A program made the translations under genes and the position numbers. The notes beneath the pieces were generated by a model that worked only from the letters and a program-made list of their open reading frames with translations, did no database searches and was not told where the DNA came from. From the NCBI RefSeq assembly GCF_001625195.1, contig NC_054390.1:3186027-3250026 (forward strand): DNA of 64,000 nt, in the 5' to 3' direction. Source of the stretch: Drechmeria coniospora. Its lineage: Eukaryota; Ascomycota; Sordariomycetes; Hypocreales; Ophiocordycipitaceae. Shown piece after piece: positions 11,198-23,054 of the stretch (position 1 is the first letter of the stretch; every line of letters starts with the position of its first letter).

Positions 11198-13661
11198 GGT
11201 CAGCGTGAAGGACCGCGTCGAGCGCTTCTTCCGTGTCGGCCGTCAGAGGCCGTGGCTCGGGGCAGTCGGAGGAGAAAGCTGCGGAGGGAAGGGTGGTGGA
11301 GGAGGAAAGAGGAAAGGCAAAGGAAAAGTTACAGGAGCAGCGGCATGAATGGAGATGTCGAAGAAGGGTAAGGGTAATAAAGGACAACAAGAAGACTTCT
11401 CATGCGGACAGAGGAAAGGGGAAAGGGATCGTTGGTCGAGGGATTAAACGGGAACGTGGAAAGAAGACGACGCTTCACGGAGGGGAAGGGGAAATACGAG
11501 GACGAGGACCGAAGGGTGCGTACGTCGCCAGCTTTCGTCGAGAGGATCGGTATTATGTATTACTAGTCCTCGGCGTCGCTGAAAGCGTCCTGCCAGCTTG
11601 GAGCTACAGTGGCCACATCTCTGTCCTAGCCGTGCGGTTGGCGGCTAGTGGGGACAGGAACCCCAGGCTTCACGCCACGGCGCCGCGAATAGACTAGCGC
11701 CTCCTCAGCCACAGCGGTTTGCCAGGGCCGCGGAAGCATGGCCAAGGGCGGGACACATGCCAGGCTCCAGCCCCAGTCTCTTCCTCGGTGTGGTTGGGTG
11801 CGAGTTTCACAGGACGCACAAGTATTACTCCGTTGCGTACGGAGTATGGCGAACAATAATTATTACTGTACGGAGTACTCCGTAGTTGTACTTGCTTGTA
11901 TGCATTTAGATGACACCCGTACTTTCTCCACATGATGAAAGGAGCTCCGACGAGTAATGCTCCGTATAGCATGAAATACCAGTAGTTGTACTTTAGTGTA
12001 CGGAGCGTTCCGCACCCAGAGGGAGGTACTTGTGTTTGGGCATTATTATACGCTGTACGGAGTACGGAGTAGGGAGTACGTTGTATTACTTACACCTCTT
12101 GTACTCCGTACGTACTCCGTACAGAGGAGTGAATACTTGCATGTACTTCTAGTTGTACTGTAATAAAGTACATGTACTTGCTGTGCACGTACTTCCTTTC
12201 TTGTAGGTTCATACAACTAATGACTACATGTACATGTACACTCGGAGGCAGGAACATACTGTCCACCTGTAAGTACTGTAGTTGTACGGAGCACTCGCTC
12301 TCTCAATCACTATTATTGCTGGAACCTGCAAGCATGTAGCAGGACGACGTGTTGGATGTACCGAAGATAGTGAACAAGGTGTATTTGCAGCACCTTGGGC
12401 ACTAGTACAATGCATCCCTTTGAAGGGACCCTGCCAGACGATGGAGGATAGACATGAGAGGTTTGAGAAATGATACTAGTGCCATTTTTGAACGCACTTG
12501 ACGGACATGTCGCCGATACGAGGGAGAGAGTTTCCTTCACTAGCAATGCCGACTATTACAGTTGCATTTGCGGCAAGGCTCGATATTGGCTTGACAAAAT
12601 GTGAGCAGAATTGCAGCAGGAAACATGCGTCCATGATCTTCCTTTCCTTTCGAGTCTCCAGCAGGTGAATGCGAACACGACGCACAGATGGACAGATAGG
12701 CTTGCATGGCGACGGCGACAGACGTTGGCGGGATGGCCAACTGACGAACGGTTTTTGGGGGGAGACATGACCATCAACCGCATCATGCAGGACCGTGGAT
12801 GTGGATGGGTATACTGGTCCTTTGCGAAGCCCAGAAGCAGTACATTCATCAGATTTACAGCCGCCCTGAATGCAAAGGTTGTTGAATCAACCATCGGTCG
12901 ACCATCCCTGCTGTTCAGAGACTCAATCCCTTGCTCCAGCCACCAAGCGCTTGAGCAGACGCCACAGTTGCGAACAGCAGGGTACGGAGTAATTACATGA
13001 ACGCTGTATTCCATGTTCGCCCTAGTTTACGTGGTACCTGTCCAGGCTATACTTACAACGGGTGCTGGCAGATGTGGCTGACGCTGTCATGTCAGCGGCA
13101 TGTTGGCGTTTGCTCGACCGGGCCGATATACTTCCGGAGAGATGCATCAGTCCAAGCTACAGTACAGTACTCCGTACTCCGTACTCCGTAAGTACTTGAA
13201 CGCAAATGTGGTACAACGTACAAGTCACAAAGAAGTTCGGAGTACTTACGCCGTAAGTACTTGCAGTATTAAAATGCAGTAAAGTATACGGAGCACGGAG
13301 TACAAGTACTTCTAATACAGAGTATTACTTGTACACATACTTACAGCACAGTACAGTACAGTACATGTACTACCTATACTGTACAGTACGGAGTACGGAG
13401 CACTGTACGGAGTACTGTAGGTGGACTCCACAGGTATACCACGAACCACGTAGTCCGTACATGTACATGTACATCGCACATATACTGCGCACCACAGTAA
13501 TAAGTGTACATGTACACGCCCATGCACGTACGACTGCAAAGTACTTACGTACCTCGAAATTTACATGCAGCATGTCGATGGCCAAAACGACGACCGTCTT
13601 CGCCTGTTGCTCGTCCTTCCACCACCGCACAAACACCGTCAACGCGCCCGCCGCTCGCACC
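11198..13661. other. Intergenic region between divergent PMT1 and SF3a1
   Basis: No gene supported. 11198-11700 is the likely PMT1 promoter and leader. About 11810-12300 and 13140-13560 are dense in TACTCCGTA/TACGGAGTA words and GTAC palindromes. 12480-13010 has ordinary composition and open frames on both strands of 130-150 codons, with no motif I recognise; it could be a decayed gene. Confidence 0.55.
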
Positions 13662-15285
13662 ATGGCCACCCCAGCGGCCAACGGAGTCGCGCTCGATGCG
13701 CTCGAGAACCTCAAGCCGCCGCCCGGCGTCGTGCTGCCTCCCCACGACATCCGAAACATCCTCGAGAAGACGGCCGGCTACGTCGCGAGGAACGGTGCCG
13801 TCTTCGAGGGCCGCATCCGCGACAAGGAGAGCCAGAACCCCAAGTTCAGCTTCCTCAACTCTTCGGATGCCTACTTCCCCTTCTACCAGTGGCGCCTCAG
13901 CGAGATCAACGCCGGCCGAGGCACCGACGTCGCCGCAGGCCGCGCCGGCGCCGCCCCTCAGGAGCCGGCCAAGCCGGCGGGACCGCCGGTGCCGCCCGAG
14001 TTCGAGTATTCGGCCAAGATGCCTCGCATCAACCAGAAGGACCTGGATTGCCTCAAGCTCACGGCCCTGTTCACCGCCAAGCACGGCCGCACGTGGATGA
14101 CGCAGCTGGCGCAGCGCGAGACGGGCAACGCGCAGTTCCAGTTCCTCATCCCCAACCACACCTTTCACAATTTTTTCCAGCACATGGTGACGCAGTACTC
14201 GAAGATCCTCAAGTACCACGAGGACCCGAGACAGAACGCCGAGCTTCTCGCCGAGGTGCAAGAGACGATGCAGAACCCGCAGCGGATCCTCGAGCGAGCG
14301 AGGCAGCGGGCCGAGTACGTCAAGTTCCAGGAGTCGGAGAAGCGAAAGCAGGCCGAGGAGGAGGAGGAGACGGCGGCCGAGTTTGCGCGCATCGACTGGG
14401 GCGACTTCGTCATTGTCGAAACCATCACCTTCACCGAGGCGGACGAGTCGGCGAATCTGCCACCGCCGACGAGCCTGTCGGAGCTCCAGTACGCGTCCCT
14501 CGAGGACCGCAAGAACGTGTCCATCAGCGCCAACCTTCGCATCGAAGAGGCCATGCCCGGCGAGGACATTCCCGTCCAGGGCAGCGGCGGGGCCGTCGTC
14601 GTCCCCCACTCGCTGCCCCACGCCGTCGGACCGATGGCACCCCAAGCACCGCACGGTGCGTATCAGCCGGCGCCGAGATCTGCGCAGGAGGAGGAGGAGG
14701 CCCGACGAATTCAAGAGAGGGCCGACGCGCAGGCGCGCATGCAGCAGGCGCAGGCCGACGCTCGCGCCGGCGTCGCTCCCATGAAGATTCGAGAAAACTA
14801 CGTGCCCCGCGCGGCGCAGCGTGCGGCCAACAAGCAGGGCACCCAGACGGCTCTCTGCCCAAACTGCGGCCAGCAGATTCCCATCAACGAGCTCGACGAG
14901 CACATGCGCAGTAAGTTCCCCCGCGGCGTCCCGGCGAGTGCCTTCCTCGGCTCACCCCTGTCGTTTCCCAGTCGAGCTTCTGGATCCTCGTTGGAAGGAG
15001 CAAAAGTCGCGAGCCGAGTCGCGTTACGCGCACTCGAATATTTCCCACGCCGACGTGGCCAACAACCTGAAGCGGCTGGCGAGCCAGCGAAGCGACGTGT
15101 TCGACCCCGTCACCGGCCAGGCCATCTCCGAAGACGAGCTCGCGCGTCGCAAGAAAGCCGCCATGAACAGCTTCGACGGCAACCCCGAGGGCAAGAGCCA
15201 GGCGCACATGAGCCAGCTGCAGAACTTCAACGTCGAGGAGCAGATACGGGCCATTCACCAGAAGTTTTCGGGCGAAAAGAAGTGA
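13662..15285 (+). CDS. prp21: Splicing factor 3a subunit 1 (SF3a1/Prp21), two SURP domains
   Basis: Component of the SF3a complex of U2 snRNP in the nucleus, needed for stable U2 binding at the branch site. Two exons, 13662-14910 and 14972-15285, separated by a 61-nt intron (GTAAGT...CCCAG) that splits an Ile codon; product 520 aa. SURP1 spans about 30-80 (IRNILEKTAGYVARNG, then FSFLNSSDAYFPFYQW). SURP2 spans about 127-185 (LKLTALFTAKHGRTW, then FLIPNHTFHNFF). A Glu-rich middle is followed by CPNCGQQIP and the conserved EHMRIELLDPRWKEQK spanning the junction. The ubiquitin-like end of animal SF3A1 is absent, as usual in fungi. The ATG at 13662 (MATPAANGV) is preferred over upstream in-frame codons because the family starts here and the upstream frame is GTAC repeat. 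Confidence 0.93.
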
Positions 15286-16363
15286 GATGGCCTCGGCAAG
15301 CTGCACCACGCGCCCCGAGCGTCGGCCATGCGCTTTGGTCCAGCGTGGGGGAGGGGGGTGGAGGTACGGGTGCGCTTCGCAGCCAAGGATCGGCCAGGCG
15401 TCGGCGTCGCAAGCATGACCGCCGAGCATACCAAGGTGAGACAGACTTGGTTTGTCTGTTCCGAAGCGGCCACTCATTCTGTATAGCACGCCTCTCCAGG
15501 CGGACGAGGCCGGATGAGATGGCTCGCGGCTCAGCGGCACAGACGGGCGGAGGAAGGGAGGAGTCGACCGGGTTGCCGCTTGCTGAAGGGTGTCTTCAAG
15601 GTTCGAGCGGACGCTGCTTGATGCCGGAGCCGAATGGTTGCCACGGAGCAAGACGATTCCAAGGTGTTGGCCATCTCTTTTGTCGTCGCGGGGGCCGCCT
15701 CATGAACATGTACATGACACTGAGCGAGGACGAGGCGGGCTAGCCAGGGTAATAGCCGGTGGACGGGAGTGGGCATGACTGCCAGCAGTCTTGGTATACA
15801 TTAAGCAGGGACCACGTCGTATCCGTACACTTGTACCAACGATTATCAAATCAATATTCTCCTTTTTTTAACTCTCGGCCAAGACTACAGCATGCGGTAC
15901 AAGGTTGGCCGACTGAGAGCAAAGGCCCGCTGGATGCGTTTCCTGTGATGCACTCACAAGTAGGGGTACCGATGACCCACGTGCGATTTTACACTTGCCC
16001 GAGCATTTCAAATAAAGCCACCTGGCATTAACATGCTTCCACGCTTTCTATAATGAATATTCTACACCCGTTGGAGTAGTCCGGGGACGCCTTTTACTGT
16101 ACTGAGTACGGTGTAGGTGAATTAGTCCTTGAGAATGTTTGGGGGTCGGTAATACTGCATGTTGTATCAAGTAATCAACACCAGGCACCAATTATTAGTG
16201 TAAGTACATGTACGGAGTAGGTACGAAGTACTGCAGAATTAATTGATTACCTAAGTACGGAGGAGTACCCTAGAACTCCGTACTGTAAGTACCTTTGGTA
16301 CTCCTACCAGGAGTACTACTACAGTACTTACATACTGTATACGTAAGGCATGTAATACTTAGG

Positions 16364-16456
16364 TACTTACCTAGTACTGTACTTACCTAGTACTGTACTT
16401 ACCTAGTACTGTACTCCGTACTTACCTAGTACTGTACTTACCTAGTACTGTACTTA
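16364..16456. repeat. 16-17-bp tandem repeat of ACTTACCTAGTACTGT
   Basis: Five copies of the unit, one interrupted by a TACTCCGTA insertion. It sits inside the GTAC-rich tract. Confidence 0.9.
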
Positions 16457-16480
16457 ATACCTAGTAGTAATACTCAGCAT

Positions 16481-16556
16481 TGTACTCCGTACAGTACTTA
16501 CTTGGTATTGCTTGCAGTTGTACTCCGTACAGTACTTACTTGGTATTGCTTGCAGT
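16481..16556. repeat. Perfect 38-bp tandem duplication
   Basis: The segment beginning TGTACTCCGTACAGTACTTA at 16481 is repeated identically from 16519. Absence of mismatches means the duplication is recent compared with the surrounding repeats. Confidence 0.9.
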
Positions 16557-17375
16557 ACTTGACCTACCACCGTCCCTCTCCTGTAAGTACCGGATACTTA
16601 CATGCTGTCCGAGTGTCACGCTATGACGGCACCTGGTAAAGTACTAAGGCTGCTGTGCTTGCCAGATTCCTTCAGGGTACTTGTCCGCTACGGTTCGGGT
16701 ACCTCGGGACTCTATGCGATCATGTGCGGATCAGCGGTGCCTATGCAGTACAGAGGAGGTACTTTGACCTCGAGCTAAGCTAGGCAAGTTCATTGAACCA
16801 ATGGGTCTTAGTCGCCGTTATGTACAAGTACAGTACGTACTGTACAGAGTCCCGACAACCGTACAGTACTAGGTACTAGGTATCATGTATGTACACACTC
16901 AAGTACTCTGTACACGTAGGCGTACTCACTCGTGCCAGTGGGCAGGGTCCAGCACACCAACGGTCAACGTCCCCTCAACCCCTCCCACCCGCTATGCCGA
17001 CTTTCATCCATCCCATCCCATCCCATCCCATCTTTCTACAACCCTCGACCCAACACTCCCCCCCACGACGTCACAACGGCCGCCCTGCTCCTTTGCCTCC
17101 GACACGCATCCTCCTCGGCAACTGCCACGCCGCCCAGCCTTTGCCGTCGCCTTTGAAGTCGTCGTCGCCGATTAGGACGATTCGGACGACGCCTTCGTCA
17201 GCGAGCCTTTCGCTGCCGCCCCCCCTACAACCCACCCTCGTCTCGACAAACCGTTACCCTGTCTGGCCAGCAGGACCCCGGCCGGGCAGCCGGTTCTCTG
17301 CCCGGCTCCTCACCACGGCCCTCGTCGACGGAGCGAGCGCAGCAGTCTCCCCAGAGCACCGACCTTCACCGGCCC

Positions 17376-18065
17376 ATGATGCAAGCGATGCCCGATACCC
17401 GCCAGCAGAGCTTTGACGAGATTTACGGCCCTCCAGAAAACTTTCTCGAGATTGAGGTACGCAACGTCCCCCACCCCCCCTCGATCCCTCCATGGCCTCG
17501 TCCGTCGCCCCCAACCAGCAGGCCTCGGCGGTGCGAGGCGTCGGTGTCGGAGCGGCGATGCGGCCCGGCAACGGATCGACAGTTGACTGACGGCTGGAGG
17601 CGACCAGGTTCGCAACCCGCGCACCCACGGCATGGGCCGCAGCATGTACACCGACTACGAGATCCTCTGCCGCACCAACATTCCCGCTTTCAAGCTACGG
17701 CACAGCAGCGTCCGCAGGCGATACTCGGACTTTGAGTACTTTCGCGACATCCTCGAGCGCGAGAGCGCCCGCGTCACCATCCCGCCGCTTCCGGGCAAGG
17801 TCTTCACCAACCGCTTCAGCGACGATGTCATCGAGGGCCGCCGCGCCGGCCTCGAGAAGTTTCTCAAGATTGTCGTCGGCCACCCGCTGCTGCAGACGGG
17901 GAGCAAGGTCCTGGCGGCCTTTGTCCAGGGTCAGTCTCTCCCGCTCCCCCCTCCTATCCTCTTTCGTCACATTCACCCATGCCATCTTTTCACTTGGGGG
18001 GCACTTGGCTGAACCAAAGGCACGGCCTGCTCGTAGATCCAAACTGGGACCGAAATGCGTGGTGA
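17376..18065 (+). CDS. snx3: Sorting nexin 3 (Grd19/SNX3), PX domain
   Basis: PI3P-binding endosomal protein that works with retromer to recycle cargo to the Golgi. Three exons: 17376-17456, 17608-17929 and 18037-18065; introns of 151 and 107 nt. Product is 143 aa (142 from the second ATG at 17379), matching the usual SNX3 size. The N-terminal [18 protein letters not shown] precedes a PX domain with [13 protein letters not shown] (PI3P-contact region), the IPPLPGK loop and [17 protein letters not shown]. The last exon supplies only DPNWDRNAW, the conserved family terminus, which confirms the tiny third exon. Transcribed in the same direction as SF3a1. Confidence 0.94.
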
Positions 18066-19260
18066 TTAGACTTACGGCGGAGGTGCCAACAGCGATGCGG
18101 CGCATGAATTTCGTCGACGGCACCACCACGACGGTCGATGACCATCTATTTCTCCCCACCAACGGGGTCGATACTCGAGCGATGCGAGGGTAGTCCATGG
18201 CTGGAATATCGGTATCGGAGGACGTCGTCGACAAGTTGGGACCCGGCGCAGACTTGACCTGCGTCCGGCATGTTTTGTCCTGGCTTGCCCTCTCGTTGTT
18301 TCCTTGTCCTCCTCCTCCTTCTCCTCCTCATCCTTCCTTTCCTTTCTGTTATTGTTCTTGACTCGGCCCCTTGCTCGCACGAGTGCGTCGGCGGACCGAG
18401 AAGGCACACAGCGTTTTGAAGCAGGGACTCGGATCCTATGGCAGTTACACGACACATTTCGCATCGTATTGCCGTCCTCCTGTTCGTACCCGTGTGCTCC
18501 CGTGTGCGTTTTGTCATGTCACGTCATGTCATTGGGGCCTTGGCGTGAGCCACTTGAGAGTCGCATTGATTCGTTCGCACGCTGGCTCACTGCTCGATCG
18601 AGCACGTCACCGCCATTTGCCGAACATTGGTCGAATCGGACTGCGTGGTCGTGGGCGGACTCTTCGTTCAACAGCGGCGATGCCGGGATCCGCAAACATG
18701 TCCAAATGCCATTATCCGGGGGCTGCAGCCGCCGCGAGTCCTGCCAGGCGAGCCGGCCTTCACACTTGCGCGTCGTGTCAAGTCCGGGAAGTGCGTCTCG
18801 TGATTTCCCACGCAGTTTACGGCCATGAGCTGGCAATGAGCCAGTTTGCCAGTGCTTCCTGGCAGCGCGAAATGGATCCGGTAGGCGGCCGAGTGGCCGT
18901 GTAGAGGCAGCAAAAAGAGGTGCGTTGACGAGGACCATGATGATTTTTATGTTTTTTTTTTGCTTGCTTGACGGCGCGGCAGCTTCGAAATGGCGGCTTC
19001 CTCCACGGACGCACATTCGCCGCCACAGGCAAGCGCCGTCTCTGCGAGCCCTGTATCATCCCTTGCAGACGCGCGTATCAGACGGCAGAAAGCCCAGCAA
19101 CTTCGATGCCGTCTCCGCCGTCAGGTGCTGTGGAGGGGGATTGAAAAGGCACCGGTCTGCCCATGGTGCCGCCCCTTTTACGTTTGTTGTTGCGTGCGTG
19201 TGTGCGTGTGCAGCGGCAGAGTCACAACAGCAAGCACAGGTTTGACCAGAGGAATGGGAT

Positions 19261-19287
19261 GGGGGGGGGGGGGGGGGGGGGGGGGGG
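19261..19287 (+). repeat. 27-nt uninterrupted guanine run
   Basis: Pure G tract after GGAATGGGAT. Its length may be imprecise because homopolymers are error-prone in assembly. A shorter 13-G run is at 21116-21128. Confidence 0.9.
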
Positions 19288-21890
19288 TGCAATAGGCGTG
19301 AAAGGATGAATGACGGAGATGCACCACAGTCGAGCATGCCTTCCGCACGGTTAGGTCTGGCTTCGGGCACTGAGCGTACAAGTAAATCACGTGCAGTGAT
19401 TCGTTGACCCGTCGCGGAGGCAGAGACCAAGTTCCGAGGGAAGCCCAGATTGCTCTCTTCTGCTCGTCTTGCCGTTGTACAGTACATGTGCTTGCTCGTT
19501 CCCATGGTTGTCGATGTTTCGTATCGTGACGACCGAAACGAGGCATGACCGAATGGTGCTTGGCTCAATGGAGGATGCCTTGTGCATGGCATGTCGGCAA
19601 CGGGAGGGTCGGCAGCTTGGTAAGGGTTGGGATCCTCGAGACGGCGAATTATGACGTTATCGAATGGCTGTCGAATATCTGGCGGATTCCTTTCCGCTCC
19701 TACGAGTACCGTAACCTGTACCCAGAGCACGCATGGAGTGGCAGTATGTTGAAGTGTCTGCCACGCATCTGGGGGAGACGAGGAGGGGCCAAACGTGTGC
19801 TCCATTCTTGCTCAGACCAGCCATTGTTGCCGCAGGTTCGGGGAAGCGTTCCATCTTCTTGGGGAGTATCCGCATGCTCGTGTAAATGAGGTACGAGCAC
19901 ACGGCGCTGCCGTGGCAAGGGCGTACAGAAAACAGAACTGCCGACACTCCTTTGCAGAGTACGGCGTCGGCGAGTTCGAGTAGGACGGCGGTAGGAGTTC
20001 AAGCCGAAGAGCCAAGAAGAAAAGGGAACGCATTTGAATCCTGTCAAGCCAAGCAAGCGACGCACCAAGCACGTGCCGAATCACGGCGTCCCCGTACTGC
20101 ACGTCTACTTGCAGTAAGTACATATATTAGTGCAGGTGGTGTCACATCTGTCAACCAAGTGCATATATGTGTAGGCGCATATGCATGGATACTTGCATGT
20201 CTGTGCCTGCAAATACGAAGTACATACGGAGTATATACGTAAGTACGTACATGTTACTTCTGCTATAAGCACATACTCCGTACAACTAGGCGTAAAGCGT
20301 TGAGTGAATACTTGCTGTAAGTACTTACTAGAAAGTACCGGCAAGGGCACTTGCATGCTCACGCCTCGGTAGTGCACTCCGTAGTTCGGGACACGCCGTG
20401 GCGGCCCTCGGACGGGGAAGGATTCGTTTCTTTCGCAGTGGGATGGGGAAGGATTCACTGTGGGACGGGGATTCGCTGTGGGACGCGGATCCTGTGAAGC
20501 AAGGGGGGCTCGGGCGCAGGTGCGCACAGGTGGGCAGTCCATGTATCGTACATTACAGTAAGTCCAGTACACGTCGGCTGTCGGAGGCGCAAACGAGGAC
20601 ATGACGTGCACTAGGAAGTAGGTGGGAGGGCAACCGCTCGACGCACGTAGACATTTACGAGCGTGTCGGTGTAAGCAGGCATACATATACGTCGTGGCAG
20701 CCTGGTCGCCCTCGATACGACCAGTTCGTCGGGCGAAATCCATGTACGGGTTGAGATGCGGCCCTATCTAATCCGAGGAGCTGCAGCAAGTACAAGTACC
20801 GTCGTCTCGGTACTGGGTCATGCCGAGGCACGTTACTTAATGTACAGTAGGCGTACTTGGAAATGCCGGCCAGTAATACGGAGTACTTGCTGCCAGATTG
20901 GTGCTCGGCAATGATAGTACGAACTTTAGGCAATACGGCGTGTTAGGTAAGTGGATATTAGCAAGTAAGTAATACGGCTACTTCCAGTGGCTTCGTGCTG
21001 CCATCGTGGAGGAGGCCCCGCTAGGATGATGGCGCTTCGGGACTCGACCGGCGGGCCGGCGGGAGATGGCGGTAGGGCCTCGGGACTTGAGAATTGAGGC
21101 GTGTAAGTAATACTTGGGGGGGGGGGGGCTTGCAAGTATTGCTTTGATTCAAGTGCTGTACTTACGCTCCGCACACAGGGGGCACTGACAAAGTAAGTAC
21201 ATGCGCTGCGCAGCGCCGTGTACAAGCACTTAAGTACTAGGAAAGTACTTACTTACTTGCCCGCGACCGATTGCGTCAACCGTGCAGCGTTCTCTTGCAC
21301 CCTTACAGTACGAGTACAGCTGCCGCTGGACACCCAGTACTGCACAGGTACATGCGATGCACTGCAGTGTATTGTTACCATGGCGCCGCCAAATTATGGG
21401 TGCAAACCTTGGTTGGGGTTTTGCGTATTGAACACACGAGGTACCTACCAGCCGGGTCATCCCAATGAGTACTCGCCTAGGTACGTAAGTACTTGCTTGC
21501 ATTTGCACCTCGGAGGGGATACCGGACCGTACAGGGAGTTGACGCACGCGCAAGCATACGATGAAGCTCAACACAAGCGGGGTGGCGAGCCTACAGTAAG
21601 TACGCGCCTTGAAGGCGGAAAGGCATGGCGTGGGTGGCAGTTGGCGGGGCTGAACTGGCGATACGGTGTATTCTACTCCGTACTTACTTACATCCGCTCG
21701 TACTCGAATTTCTCATGGCTTGGTCCAGATATTCTTTCCATCGCTCCCCTGTTGCGGTTGCGCATACAACAAGTACTTTACGAGTGAAGGAGTACATGTA
21801 TATTGCGATGGGCGGGTAATACTTTGCGCAATTCCAACATTCATGTACCCAAATCTACAGTACTACGGCATCGTACTGCACATACCTTGG

Positions 21891-21972
21891 TACAGTCACT
21901 GGACAAAAGTGACGATTCAATTTTGGTTGCGCTGCCACTACAAAGTGAATCGACACTTTTGCCACCCCAATA
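21891..21972 (+). mobile_element. MITE-like element, copy 2 (best preserved)
   Basis: Starts TACAGTCACTGGACAAAAGT, then GACGATTCA. It ends TGAATCGACACTTTTGCCAC then CCCA, with the terminal TA-containing bases degraded. The inner arms AAAAGTGACGATTCA and TGAATCGACACTTTT differ by one base when inverted. The core (TTTTGGTTGCGCTGCCACTA) matches copy 3 in inverse orientation and resembles copy 1. Non-coding. Confidence 0.7.
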
Positions 21973-22712
21973 ATTATACCGAGTACCTAGTACCTAGCAC
22001 CTATCATTTGCACACTCAGAATACCTGCTCTGCTACCTGGAATACAGTCTACAGTACGCCTGCCTAGTACGAAGTACAAATTAATACTGCAGACCTAGTA
22101 ATTACCTAGTACCTACTAGTACTTACGTACCTCAGCACTCACCTGCCTGTACATGTACCTATAGCAAGCGTACGGAGCACCAGTACTCGGTGGAATTGCC
22201 GACTATGGCCGCAGTGCTTGGTAGATAATGAAAAGCACTGTAAAAGCGACCCCAGGCCCACTTCGCCATCTTTTCGGCTATTCCTCCGTATTTGCCTTTC
22301 TTTACCTTGTTGTAATAACTGCAATCAATACTGATGATCCCTCTTGGCGACGCAATGGGCCAAGAAGAATATTGTTCCGAGAGCGACATCTTCCATCCTC
22401 CATCCACCCATGCGCGCCTGCGTACAAGTACATGTACCCGCACGACGCAGTAATAGTACAGCACACCCAAGTACTTGTACGTGGGCGCCCATGTAAGTAG
22501 GTGTACTCTACTCTGCACAAGTACTGGTAATATCTACCACGTACTCATAGGAGCCCCGTGCTGTAAACGGACCAACACGAGCAATGATGAGGGCAAAAGT
22601 GCAGTACAGGAAATGATACTCGTATACCTGCAGCATCATGATTCCTACCGCATGCACAGCACGTGGAGGCAGAGCAGTGGCCTGGCCATGTTGGACTGGG
22701 CTCGCATTGGCC

Positions 22713-22720
22713 TATATAAG
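22713..22720 (+). promoter_or_regulatory. TATA box upstream of the secreted peptide gene
   Basis: TATATAAG lies about 115 nt before the ATG at 22833. That spacing allows a transcription start near 22745 and an 85-nt leader with pyrimidine-rich CATCTTGCTCGCCATCCTC-like sequence. Clear TATA boxes are unusual elsewhere in this window. Confidence 0.5.
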
Positions 22721-22832
22721 TGCCGTCGAGTCCCTTGCCATCCATCTGCCAACATCTTGCTCGCCATCCTCGACCCTTCCTGCTCCGACAGCATCATCTA
22801 GCTTCGTCCTCGTTCCGCAAACGCTCTCAAAC

Positions 22833-23054
22833 ATGCGTCCTGAATTCTGCTCCCTCATCCTCGCCCTCGCCGCCATGAGCGGTGCTGCGCCCACACCACC
22901 GACCGAGCAGGCCGACGCTTCATTGGCCTCTCGATCCTGGCCCGAATCGAACGACGAGAGGGACACGACACCCTCGCAGCCTCCTCCATTCGTTTTCAAG
23001 AGGAATGCCGCCAAGTACTGGGAGGAAAAGGAGGAGGAGAAGCCCTTCTACTAG
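22833..23054 (+). CDS. Small secreted peptide precursor with a Kex2-type site
   Basis: 73-aa open frame, single exon, not recognised as a known family. Residues 1-19 form a signal peptide (hydrophobic core CSLILALAAMSGA, likely cut after A18 or A19). The rest is Pro/Ser/Glu/Asp-rich and cysteine-free. A dibasic KR at 56-57 would release a 16-residue C-terminal peptide, NAAKYWEEKEEEKPFY, alternating acidic and basic residues with an aromatic end. Support for a real gene: ATG in a plausible context, TATA box at 22713, signal peptide, and isolation from other genes. It could be a signalling or pheromone-like propeptide, an effector, or a Kex2-processed precursor of a ribosomal peptide; no tandem core repeats are seen, so the last is least likely. 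Expression is unproven. Confidence 0.5.
   Translation: MRPEFCSLILALAAMSGAAPTPPTEQADASLASRSWPESNDERDTTPSQPPPFVFKRNAAKYWEEKEEEKPFY

Larger units (their letters stand above)
15286..17375. other. Intergenic region between SF3a1 and SNX3
   Basis: No gene seen. 15286-16040 is ordinary 3' sequence. 16080-16910 is one of the densest GTAC-word tracts and contains two tandem repeats listed separately. 16930-17375 is a pyrimidine-rich SNX3 promoter or leader with CATCC and CCCAT runs. Confidence 0.6.
18066..22832. other. 4.8-kb gene-poor stretch
   Basis: No gene can be supported. 18066-19800 is of ordinary composition with short open frames and a 27-G run. About 20100-20340 and 20840-22150 are GTAC/TACTCCGTA-rich. 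A MITE-like element lies at 21891. From about 22550 the composition becomes gene-like and leads to the TATA box of the secreted peptide gene. A short ncRNA could be hidden here, but I see no tRNA or snRNA signature. Confidence 0.55.

Noticed and set aside
12556..13014. 152-codon leftward frame between PMT1 and SF3a1
   Set aside because: No recognised domain, and an overlapping forward frame is just as long; not enough to call a gene.
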